From Megalopta genalis (taxonomy: Eukaryota; Arthropoda; Insecta; Hymenoptera; Halictidae): a stretch of 64,000 nt of DNA. The translations under genes and the position numbers were made by a program. Below, in pieces: positions 51,435 to 62,530 of the stretch; position 1 is the first letter of the stretch, and every line of letters starts with the position of its first letter. The notes below the pieces were generated by a model. It searched no databases. It was not told the origin of the DNA and worked only from the letters and a program-made list of their open reading frames with translations. Location: the NCBI RefSeq assembly GCF_051020955.1, contig NW_027476547.1:124001-188000 (forward strand), read 5' to 3'.

Positions 51435-52440
51435 ATCAATGCGACGTTGAAGGTTTAGCTTCAAATCCATGCGAAACAAATGATTTAGCTTCAGATGCTA
51501 GCGATATAAGTGATATTGCTTCAAGTGCAGTCGAAACAAACGAGTTAGTTTCAAATCCATGCGAAACAAATGATTGAGCTTCAAACAGTTGGGATATAGG
51601 CTATATAGCTTCAAATGCAGGCGAAACAAACCAGTTAGCTTCAATTCCATACGTAACACATGATTTAGCTTAAAATTAATGCGAAACACATCTATTAGCT
51701 TCAAATTCGTGCGAAACACATGATTTAGCTGCAAATCAATGCGATATAGAAGGTTTTGCTTCAAATCCATGCGAATCTAATTTTTTAGCATCAGATAATT
51801 GCGATATAAGTGGTAAGGCTTCAAATGCAAGGGAAACAAACGAGTTAGCTTCAAATCCGTGCAAAACACATGATTTAACAGCAAATCAATGCGATGTCGA
51901 AGGTTTAGCTTCAAATCCATGCGAAACCAATGATTTAGCTTCAGATACTTGCGATATATGTGATATAGCTTCACCTGCATGCGAAACAAACGAGTTAGCC
52001 TCAATACCATGCAAAACACATGATTAAGCTTCAAATCAATGCTGTGTGGCAAGTTTAGCTTCAAATGCATGCGACACAAATGATTTAGCTTCAGATACTT
52101 GCGATATAAGTGACATAGCTTCAAATGCAGACGAAACAAACGAGTTAGCTTCAAATCCAAGCGAAACACATGATTTTGCTGCAAATCAATGCGATGTAGA
52201 AGGTTTAGCATCAAATCCATGCGAAACAAATGATTTAGCATCAGATACTTGCGATATAAGTGATATAGCTTCAAATGCAGGGGAAACAAACGAGTTAGCT
52301 TCAAATCCAAGCGAAACACATGATTTAGATTCAAATCAATGCGAAGTAGAAGGTGTAGCTTCAACAACATGATAAACAAATGATTTATCTTCTGATAATT
52401 GCGATATAAGTGATATAACTACAAATGTACGCGAAACAAT
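51435..52440 (+). repeat. 1,050-bp unit, copy 2
   Basis: This is a direct tandem copy of 50,385-51,434 with scattered single-base differences. It diverges after about 52,440, where subfamily II sequence begins. Confidence 0.9.
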
Positions 52441-53720
52441 CGAGTTAGCTTCTAATCCATGTGAACCACATGATTTAGCTTCCAATCAAAGCGAAGTTGA
52501 AGGCTTAGCTTCAAATCCATGCGAAACAAATGGTTTAGCATCAAATACTTGTGATATGCATGATTTAGCTTGAAATGGAGGCGAAATAATCGAGTTAGCT
52601 TCAAATCAAAAACTTAACAAATGATTTTTCTTCAAATCAATGCGAAGTAGAAGCCATAGCTTCAAATCCATGCGAAGCAAATGGTTTAGTTACAAATACT
52701 TATGATATACATGATTTAGCTTCAAATGCTGGCGAATCATACGGGTTAGCATCAAATCCACGCGAAGCACATGATTTATCTTCAAATCAATGCGAAGTAA
52801 AAGGCTTATCTTCGAATCCGTGCGAAACAAACGGATTAGCTTCAAATACTTGTGATTTACATTATTTAGCTACAAATGCCGGCGAGACAAACGAGTTATC
52901 TTCAAATCCAAGCGAAACACATGATTTAGCTTCAAATTCATGCGAAACAAATGATTTAGGTTCAGATACTTGCGATATAAGTGATATAGCTTCACTTGCA
53001 GACGGAACAAACGAGTTAGCTTCAAATCCTTGAAAAACAAAGGATTTAGGTTCAGATACTTGCGATATAAGTGGCATAGCTTCAAATGCAGACGAAACAA
53101 ACGAGTTAGCTCCAAATCCATGCGAAACAAACGATTTAGCTTCAAATCAATGCGAAGAAGAAGGCTTAGCTTCTAATCCATGCGGAACAAAAGATTTAGC
53201 TTCATATACTTGCGATATAAGTGATATGGATTCAACTGCAGGCGAAACAAACGAGTTAGATTCATATACAAGCGAAACACATGATTTAGCTACAAATCAA
53301 TGCGATGTAGAAGGTTTAGCTTCGAATCCATGCGAAACAACTGATTTAGCTTCAAACACTCAGGATATAAGTGATATAGCTTCAAATGCAGACGAAAAAG
53401 ACGAGTAAGCTTCAAATCCATGCGAAACAAATGATTTATCTTCAGATAACTGCGATGTAAGTGCTATAACTTCAAATGCAGGCGAAACAAATGATTTAGC
53501 TTCAAACACTTGGGATATATGTGATATAGCTTCAAATGCAGACGAAACAAACGAGATAGCTTTAGATCCATGCGAACCACATGATTTAGCTGCAAATCAA
53601 TGCGACGTTGAAGGTTTAGCTTCAAATCCATGCGACACAAATGATTACAGCTTCAGATACTAGCGATATAAGCGATATTGCATCAAGTGCAGTCGAAACA
53701 AACGAGTTAGCTTCAAATCC
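52400..53720 (+). repeat. Transition zone: short subfamily II then subfamily I monomers
   Basis: About 52,440-52,930 carries gaagta and acttgtgatatgc monomers. About 52,930-53,720 returns to acttgcgatataagtg and gatgta. The 1-bp insertion in aatgattacagcttc near 53,641 breaks the forward decapeptide frame. Confidence 0.65.
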
Positions 53721-56700
53721 ATGCGGAACACATGATTTAGCTTAAAACTCATGCGATACACGTGGATTAGATTCAAATTCATTCGAAACACATTGTTTAG
53801 CTTCAAATCCATGCGAAACAAATAGTTTAGCTTGAAATTCTTGTTTTATACATGATTTAAATTCAACTGCATGCGAAACAAAAGAGTTAGCTTCAAATCC
53901 ATGCGAAACACATGATTTAGCTTCAAATCAATGCGAAGTAGAATGCTTAGTTTCAAATACATGCGAATCAAATGGTTTAGATTGAAATACTTGTGATATA
54001 AATGATTTAGCTTCAAATGCAGGCGAAATGAACGAGTTAGCTTCAAATCCATGCGAAACACATGATTTAGCGTCAAATCAATGCTAAGTAGAAGGCTTAG
54101 TTTCAAATCCATGACAAACATATTGTTTATCTTCAAATATCTGTGATATACATGATTTAGCTTTAACTGCATATGAAACAGACGTATTAGCTTCAAATCC
54201 AAGCGAAACACATGATTTAGCCTCAAATTCATTCGATACACATGGTTCACCTTAATATTCATGCGAATCAAATGGTTCAGCTTCAAATACTTGTGATATA
54301 CATGATTTAGCTTCAACTGCAGGCGAAACAAACGAGTTAGCTTCATATCCATGCGAAACACATGATTTAGCTTCAAATCAAGGCGAAGTAGAATGCTTAG
54401 TTTCAAATACATGCGAATCAAATGGTATAGCTTCAAATACTTGTGGTATAAATGATTTAGCTTCAAATGCATGCCAAACATACGAGTTAGCTTCAAATCC
54501 AAACGAAACAAATGGTTTAGCTTGAAATACTCGTGATATACATGATTTAGCTTCAAATGCAGGCGGAACTATCGAGGTAGCTTCAAATCCAAGCGAAACA
54601 CATGATCTAGCTTCAAATCAATGCGAAGTAGAAGGCTTAGCTTCAAGTCCATGCGAAAGACATAATTTTGTTCAAATCAATGCGAAGTAGAAGATTTAGC
54701 TACAAATCCGTACGAATCAAATGGTTTAGCTTCAAATACTTGTGATATACATGATTCAGCTTCAAATGCAGGCGAAACAAACGAGTTAGCTTCAAATCCT
54801 AGCGAAACACATGATCTAGTTCCAAATCAATGAGAAGTAGAAGGCTTAGCTACAAATACATGAGAAACAAATGATTTATCTTCAGATAATTGCGATGTAA
54901 GTGATATAGCTTCAAATGCAGGCGAAACAATCGAGTTAACTTCAAAACAATGCGAACTAGAAGGCTTATCTACAAATCCAAGCGAAACAAATGGTTTAAC
55001 TTCAAATACTTGCGAATCTTAGTGATATAGCTTCAACTGAATGCGAAACAAACGAGTTAGCTTCAAATCCATGCGATACATATGTTTTAGCTTCAAATCA
55101 ATGCGAGGTAGTAGGCTTATCTTCAAGTCCATGCGAAAGACATAATTTTGCTTCAAATAAATGCGAAGTAGAAGATTTAGAAACATATCCATACGAATCA
55201 AATGGTTTAGCTTCAAATACTTGTGATATAAGTGATTCAGCTTCAAATGCAGGTGAAACAAACGAGTTAGCTTCAAATCCAAGCGAAACACATGATTTTG
55301 CTTCAAATCAATGCGAACTAGAAGGCTTATCTTCAAATCCATGCGAAAGACATAATTTTGTTCAAATCAATGCGAAGTAGAAGATTTAGCTACAAATCTA
55401 TACGAATCAAATGGTTTAGCTTCAAATACTTGTGATATACATGATTCAGCTTCAAATGCAGGCGAAACAAACGAGTTAGCTTTAAATCCAACCGAAACAC
55501 ATGATTTTGCTTCAAATCAATCCGAAGTAGAAGGCTTAGCTTCAAGTTCATGCGAAAGACATAATTTTGTTCAAATCAATGCGAAGTAGAAGATTTAGCT
55601 ACAAATCCATACGAATCAAATGGTTTAGCTTCAAATACTTGTGATATACATGATTCAGCTTCAAATGCAGGCGAAGCAAACGAGTTAGCTTCAAATCCAT
55701 GCGATACACATGATTTAGCTTCAAATCAATGCGAAGTAGAAGGCTAATCTTCAAATCCATGCGAAACAAATGGTTTAGCTTCAAAAACTTGTGATATAAA
55801 TGCTTCAACAGCATGCGATCAAACGAGTTTGCTTCCAATCCATGCTAAACACATGATTTAGCTTCAAATTTATTCGAAACACATGGATTAGCTTAATATT
55901 CATGCGAAACACATGGTTCAGCTTCAAATACTCGTGATATACATGATTTAATTTCAAATGCAGGCGAAACAAACGAGTTAGCTTCAAATCCTAGCGAAAC
56001 ACATGATCTAGTTCCATATCAATGAGAAGTAGAAGGCTTATCTTCAAATCCATGCGAATCAAATGGCTTAACTTCAAATACTTGCGAATCTTAGTGATAT
56101 AGCTTCAACTGAATGCGAAGCAAACGAGTTAGCTTCAAATCCATGCGATACATATGTTTTAGCATCAAATCAATGCGAAGTAGTAGGCTTATCTTCAAAT
56201 CCATGCGAATCAAATGGTTTAGCTTCAAATACTTGTGATATACATGATTCAGCTCCAAATGCAGGCGACACAAACGAGGTAGCTTCAAATCCATGCGATA
56301 CACATGATTTAGCTTCAAATACTTGTGATATACATGATTCAGCTTCAAATGCAGGCGAAGCAAACGAGTTAGCTTCAAATCCATGCGATACATATGATTT
56401 AGCTTCAAATCAATGCGAAGTAGAAGGCTTATCTTCAAATCCATGCGAAACAAATGGTTTAGCTTCAAATACTTGTGATATAAATGATTTAGCTTCAAAT
56501 GCAGGCGAAACAAATGGTTTAGCTTCAAATACTTGCGAATCTAAGTGATATATCTTCAACTGAATGCGAAACAAACGAGTTAGCTTCAAATCCATGCGAT
56601 ACATTTGATTTAGCTTCAAATCAATGCGAAGTAGAAGGCTTAGATTCAAGTCCATGCGAAAGACATAATTTTGCTTCAAATCATTGCGAAGTAGAAGATT

Positions 56701-56984
56701 TAGCAACATATCCATACGAATCAAATGGTTTAGCTTCAAATACTTGTGATATACATGATTCAGCTCCAAATGCAGGCGACACAAACGAGGTAGCTTCAAA
56801 TCCATGCGAAACACATGATCTAGTTTCAATCAATGAGAAGTAGAAGGCTTAGCTACAAATACGTGAGAAACAAATGATTTATCTTCAGATAATTGCGATG
56901 TAAGTGATATAGCTTCAAATGCAGGCGAAACAATCGAGTTAACTTCAAAACAATGCGAACTAGAAGGCTTATCTACAAATCCAT

Positions 56985-57284
56985 GCGAAACAAATGTTTT
57001 AGCTTCAAATACTTGTGATATACATGATTTAGTTTCAAATGCAGGCGAAACAAACGAGTTAGATTCCAATCCATGCGATACACATGATTTAGTTTCAAAT
57101 CAATTCGAAGTAGGAGGCTTATCTTCAAATCCATGCGAAACAAATGTTTTAGCTTCAAATACTTGTTATATACATGATTTAGTTTGAAATGCTGGCGAAA
57201 CAAACGAGTTAGATTCCAATCCATGCGATACACATGATTTAGTTTCTAATCAATGCGAAGTAGGAGGCTTATCTTCAAATCCAT
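56985..57284 (+). repeat. 150-bp HOR in two near-identical tandem copies
   Basis: gcgaaacaaatgttttagc, catgatttagttt and gagttagattccaatcc recur 150 bp apart (56,98x and 57,13x). This is the plainest example of single-HOR tandem duplication in the 3' domain. Confidence 0.8.
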
Positions 57285-57779
57285 GCGAAACAAATGGTTT
57301 AGCTTCAAATACTTGCGAATCTAAGTGATATAGCTTCAACTGAATGCGAAACAAACGAGTTAGCTTCAAATCCATGCGATACATTTGATTTAGCTTCAAA
57401 TCAATGCGAAGTAGAAGGCTTAGCTTCAAGTCCAAGCGAAAGACATAATTTTGCTTCAAATCATTGCGAAGTAGAAGATTTAGCAACATATCCATACGAA
57501 TAAAATGGTTTAGCTTCAAATACTTGTGATATACATGATTCAGCTCCAAATGCAGGCGACACAAACGAGGTAGCTTCAAATCCATGCGATACACATGATT
57601 TAGCTTCAAATCAACGCGAAGTAGAAGTCTTATCTTCAAATCCATCCGAAACAAATGTTTTAGCTTCAAATACTCGTGATATACATGACTTAGCTTCAAA
57701 TGCAGGCGAAACAAACGAGTTAACTTTAAAACAATGCGAACTAGAAGGCTTATCTTCAAATCCATGCGAAACAAATGGT

Positions 57780-58980
57780 TTAGCTTCAAATACTTGCGAA
57801 TCTAAGTGATATAGCTTCAACTGAATGCGAAACAAACGAGTTAGCTTCAAATCCATGCGATACATTTGATTTAGCTTCAAATCAATGCGAAGTAGAAGGC
57901 TTAGCTTCAAGTCCATGCGAAAGACATTATTTTGCTTCAAATCATTGCGAAGCAGAAGATTTAGCAACATATCCATACGAATCAAATGGTTTAGCTTCAA
58001 ATACTTGTGATATACATGATTCAGCTCCAAATGCAGGCGACACAAACGAGGTAGCTTCAAATCCATGCGATACACATGATTTAGCTTCAAATCAATGCGA
58101 AGTGGAAGTCTTAGCTTTAAGTACATGCGAAAGACATAATTTTGTTCAAATCAATGCGAAGTAGAAGGCTTAGCTTCAAGTCCATGCGAAAGACATTATT
58201 TTGCTTCAAATCATTGCGAAGCAGAAGATTTAGCAACATATCCATACGAATCAAATGGTTCAGCTTCAAATACTTGTGATATAAGTGATATAAATTCAAC
58301 TGCATGCGAAACAAACGAGTTATTTTCAAATCCATGCGTATCACAGGATTCAGCTTCAAATCAATGCGAAGCAAATGCTATAGATTCAAATAATTGTGAT
58401 ATACATGATTTAGATTCAAATGCTGGCGAAACAAACGAGTTAGCTTGAAATCCATGCGAAACACATGATTTATCTTCAAATCCATGCAAACCACATGATG
58501 TAGCTTCAAATCAATGCGAAGTGGAAGGCTTATCTTCAACTACATGAGAAACAAATGATTTATCTTCTGATAATTGCGATATAAGTGATATAACTTCAAA
58601 TGCACGCGAAATAATCGAGTTAGCTTCAAATCAAAGCGAAACACATGATTCAGCTTCAAATTAATGCGAAGTTGACGGCTTAGCTTCAAATACATGCGAA
58701 TGGAATGATTTAGCTTCAAATACTCGTGATATACATGATTTAGCTTCAAATGCAGACGAAACAAACGAGTTAGCTTCAAATCAATGCGAAGTAGAAGGCT
58801 TAGCTTCAAGTCCATGCGAAAGACATTATTTTGCTTCAAATCATTGCGAAGTAGATGATTTAGCAACATATCCATACGAATCAAATGGTTTAGCTTCAAA
58901 TACTTGTGATATACATGATTTATCTTCAACTGCATGCGAAACAAACGAGATAGCTTCAAATCCAAGCGAAACACATGATT
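57780..58980 (+). repeat. ~1.2-kb segment, copy 1
   Basis: It starts at tagcttcaaatacttgcgaa and matches 58,980-60,120. The offset is 1,200 bp, falling to 1,140 bp after a 60-bp (two-monomer) stretch near 58,171-58,230 that copy 2 lacks. Confidence 0.85.
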
Positions 58981-60120
58981 TAGCTTCAAATACTTGCGAA
59001 TCTAAGTGATATAGCTTCAACTGAATGCGAAACAAACGAGTTAGCTTCAAATCCATGCGATACATTTGATTTAGCTTCAAATCAATGCGAAGTAGAAGGC
59101 TTAGCTTCAAGTCCATGCGAAAGACATTATTTTGCTTCAAATCATTGCGAAGCAGAAGATTTAGCAACATATCCATACGAATCAAATGGTTTAGCTTCAA
59201 ATACTTGTGATATACATGATTCAGCTCCAAATGCAGGCGACACAAACGAGGTAGCTTCAAATCCATGCGATACACATGATTTAGCTTCAAATCAATGCGA
59301 AGTGGAAGTCTTAGCTTTAAGTACATGCGAAAGACATAATTTTGTTCAAATCAATGCGAAGTAGAAGGCTTAGCTTCAAATCCATGCGAAACAAATGGTT
59401 CAGCTTCAAATACTTGTGATATAAGTGATATAAATTCAACTGCATGCGAAACAAACGAGTTATTTTCAAATCCATGCGTATCACAGGATTCAGCTTCAAA
59501 TCAATGCGAAGCAAATGCTTTAGATTCAAATAATTGTGATATACATGATTTAGATTCAAATGCTGGCGAAACAAACGAGTTAGATTGAAATCCATGCGAA
59601 ACACATGATTTATCTTCAAATCCATGCAAACCACATGATGTAGCTTCAAATCAATGCGAAGTGGAAGGCTTATCTTCAACTACATGAGAAACAAATGATT
59701 TATCTTCTGATAATTGCGATATAAGTGATATAACTTCAAATGCACGCGAAACAATCGAGTTAGCTTCAAATCAAAGCGAAACACATGATTCAGCTTCAAA
59801 TTAATGCGAAGTTGACGGCTTAGCTTCAAATACATGCGAATGGAATGATTTACCTTCAAATACTCGTGATATACATGATTTAGCTTCAAATGCAGACGAA
59901 ACAAACGAGTTAGCTTCAAATCAATGCGAAGTAGAAGGCTTAGCTTCAAGTCCATGCGAAGGACATTATTTTGCTTCAAATCATTGCGAAGTAGATGATT
60001 TAGCAACATATCCATACGAATCAAATGGTTTAGCTTCAAATACTTGTGATATACATGATTTATCTTCAACTGCATGCGAAACAAACGAGATAGCTTCAAA
60101 TCCAAGCGAAACACATGATT
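58981..60120 (+). repeat. ~1.2-kb segment, copy 2 (60 bp shorter)
   Basis: This is the direct tandem copy of 57,780-58,980. Fragments recur again at about 60,283-60,420 and 60,420-60,600, so the amplification continues beyond the pair. Confidence 0.85.
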
Positions 60121-60464
60121 TAGCTTCAAATCAATGCGAAGTAGATGGCTTAGCTTCAAATCCATGCGAAACAAATGGTTCAGCTTCAAATACTTGAGAT
60201 GTGCATGATATAGCTTCAATCGCATGCGAAACAAACGAGTTAGCTTCAAATCCATGCGAAACACATGATTTATCTTCAAAACCCATGCAAACCACATGAT
60301 TTAGCTTCAAATCAATGCGAAGTGGAAGGCTTATCTTCAACTACATGAGAAACAAATGATTTATCTTCTGATAATTGCGATATTAGTGATATAACTTCAA
60401 ATGAACGCGAAACAATCGAGTTAGCTTCAAATCCATGCGATACATTTGATTTAGCTTCAAATCA

Positions 60465-61172
60465 GTGCGAAGTAGAAGGCTTAGCTTCAAGTCCATGCGA
60501 AAGACATTATTTTGCTTCAATCATTGCGAAGTAGAAGATTTAGCAACATATCCATACGAATCAAATGGTTTAGCTTCAAATACTTGTGATATACATGATT
60601 CAGCTCCAGATGCAGGCGACACAATCGAGGTAGCTTCAAATCCATGCGATACACATGATTTAGCTTCAAATCAATGCGAAGTAGAAGGCTTATCTTCAAA
60701 TCCATCCGAAACAAATGTTTTAGCTTCAAATACTCGTGATATACATGACTTAGCTTCAAATGCAGGCGAAATGTACGAGGTAGCGTCAAATCCATGCAAA
60801 ACACATGATTTAGCTTCAAATCAATGCGAAGTGGAATGCTTATCTTCGAATCCATGCGAAATAAATGGTTTAGCTTCAAATACTTGTGATAGACATGATA
60901 TAGCTTCAAATGCAGGAGAAACAAACGAGTTAGCTTCAAATCCGAGAGAAACACATGATTTAGATTCAAATCAATGCGAAGTAGAAGGCTTAGCTTCAAA
61001 TCCATGCGAATCAAATGGTTTAGCTTCAAATACTTGTGATATACATGATTTAGCTTCAACTGCATGCGACACAAACGAGTCAGCTTCAAATCCACGCGAA
61101 TCACATGATTTAGCTTCAAATCAATGCGATTTAGAAGGTTTTGCTTCAAATCCATGCGAAACAAATGATTGA
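60465..61172 (+). other. Longest forward open frame (235 codons), not called as a gene
   Basis: It begins in the SFKSMR-type phase. It moves into the acidic decapeptide phase (SNPCETHDLA types) after a base lost in gcttcaatcattgcg near 60,520, and stops at gattga near 61,170. Cysteine recurs about every 10 residues. Other forward frames of this phase are 193 codons (37,709-38,290), 182 (44,219-44,767), 180 (30,582-31,124) and 151 (9,978-10,433). Confidence 0.55.
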
Positions 61173-61869
61173 GCTTCAAATACTTGTGATATACATGATT
61201 CAGCATCAAATGTAGGCAAAACAAACGAGTTACCTTCAAATCCATGGCAAACACATGATTTAGCTTCAAATTCATTCGAAACACATTGTTTAGCTTCAAA
61301 TCCATGCGAAACAAATAGTTTAACTTCAAATTCTTGTTTTATACATGATTTAGTTTCAACTACATGCAAAACTAACGAGTTAGCTTCAAAGCCATTCGAA
61401 ACACATGATTTAGCATCAAATTCATTCCATACACATGGTTCATCTTAATATTCATGCGAATCAAATGCTTTAGCTTCAAATACTTGTGTTATACATGATT
61501 TAGCTTCATATGCAGTCGAAACAATCGAGTTAGTTTCAAATCCAAACGAAACACATGATTCAGCTTCAAATCAATCCGAAGTAGAAGGCTTAGCTTCAAA
61601 TCCATGCGAAACAAATGGTTCAGCTTCAAATATTTGTGATATACATGATTTAGCTTCAACTGCATGTGAAACAGACGTGTTAGCTTCAAATCCAAGCGAA
61701 ACACATGATTTAGCCTCAAATTCATTCGATAGACATGGTTCACCTTAATATTCATGCGAATCAAATGGTTCAGCTTCAAATACTTGTGATATACATGATT
61801 TATCTTCAACTGCAGGCGAAACAAACGAGTTAGTTTCAAATCCATGTGAAACACATGATTTAGTTTCAA

Positions 61870-62020
61870 ATCAATGCTAAGTAGAAGGCTTAGATTCAAA
61901 TCCATGAGAAACATATGGTTTGGCTTCAAATACTCGTGATATAGATGATTTAGCTTCAACTGCATGCGAAACAATCGAGTTAGCCTCAAATCCATGCGAA
62001 TCACATGATTTATATTCAAA
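61870..62020 (+). repeat. ~150-bp block repeated 300 bp downstream (62,170-62,320)
   Basis: aatgctaagtagaaggctta, ccatgagaaac, gatatagatgatttagc and gaaacaatcgag occur in both places, 300 bp (2 HORs) apart. Confidence 0.75.
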
Positions 62021-62339
62021 TTCATTTGAAACACATTGTTTAGCTTCAAATCCATGCGAAACAAATAGTTTGCTTCAAATTCTTGTTTTATTCATGATTT
62101 AACTTCAACTGCATGCGAAAGAAACGAGTTAGCTTCAAATCCATGCGAAACACATGATTTAGCTTCAAATCAATGCTAAGTAGAAGGCTTAGATTCAAAT
62201 CCATGAGAAACAAATGGTTTGGCTACAAATACTTGTGATATAGATGATTTAGCTTCAACTGCATGCGAAACAATCGAGTTAGCTTCAAATCCCTGCGAAA
62301 CACATGATTTATCTTCAAATTCGTTCGAAACACATGATT

Positions 62340-62530
62340 TAGCTTCAAATTCATGCGAAACAAATGATTTAGCATGAGATATTTGCGATATAAGTGAGAT
62401 AGCTTCAAATGAAAGGGAAACAAACGAGTTAGCTTGAAGTCCATGCGAAACACATACTTTAACTGCAAATCATGCGATGTAGAAGGTTTAGCTTCGAATC
62501 CATGCGAAACAAATGATTTAGCTTTAAATA
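62340..62530 (+). repeat. ~190-bp block repeated 900 bp downstream (63,240-63,430)
   Basis: gcatgagatatttgcgata, gaaagggaaacaaacg, the atactttaactgc variant and the one-base-short aatcatgcgatgtag occur in both blocks. Confidence 0.8.

Larger units (their letters stand above)
47640..52400 (+). repeat. Subfamily I domain carrying the 450-bp and 1,050-bp tandem repeats
   Basis: gatgta monomers return, with types unique to this stretch such as agatactagcgatata, gtgatattgcttcaag and aacagttgggatatagg. Copies here are nearly identical to one another, more so than in most of the window, which suggests recent local amplification. Confidence 0.78.
53720..62450 (+). repeat. Subfamily II domain, 3' part
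   Basis: gaagtagaaggc, aatggtttagc and acttgtgatatacatg are near universal here. Distinct local variants include gaaagacataattttg(c)ttc, acttgcgaatctaagtg and gatttagcaacatatcc. They recur in blocks at about 54.65, 55.0, 55.35, 55.56, 56.5, 57.3, 57.8 and 59.0 kb. Confidence 0.75.

Noticed and set aside
37490..60880. AATAAA polyadenylation signals (gcgaaataaatgg)
   Set aside because: They arise from one monomer variant that recurs by duplication, with no upstream gene to terminate.
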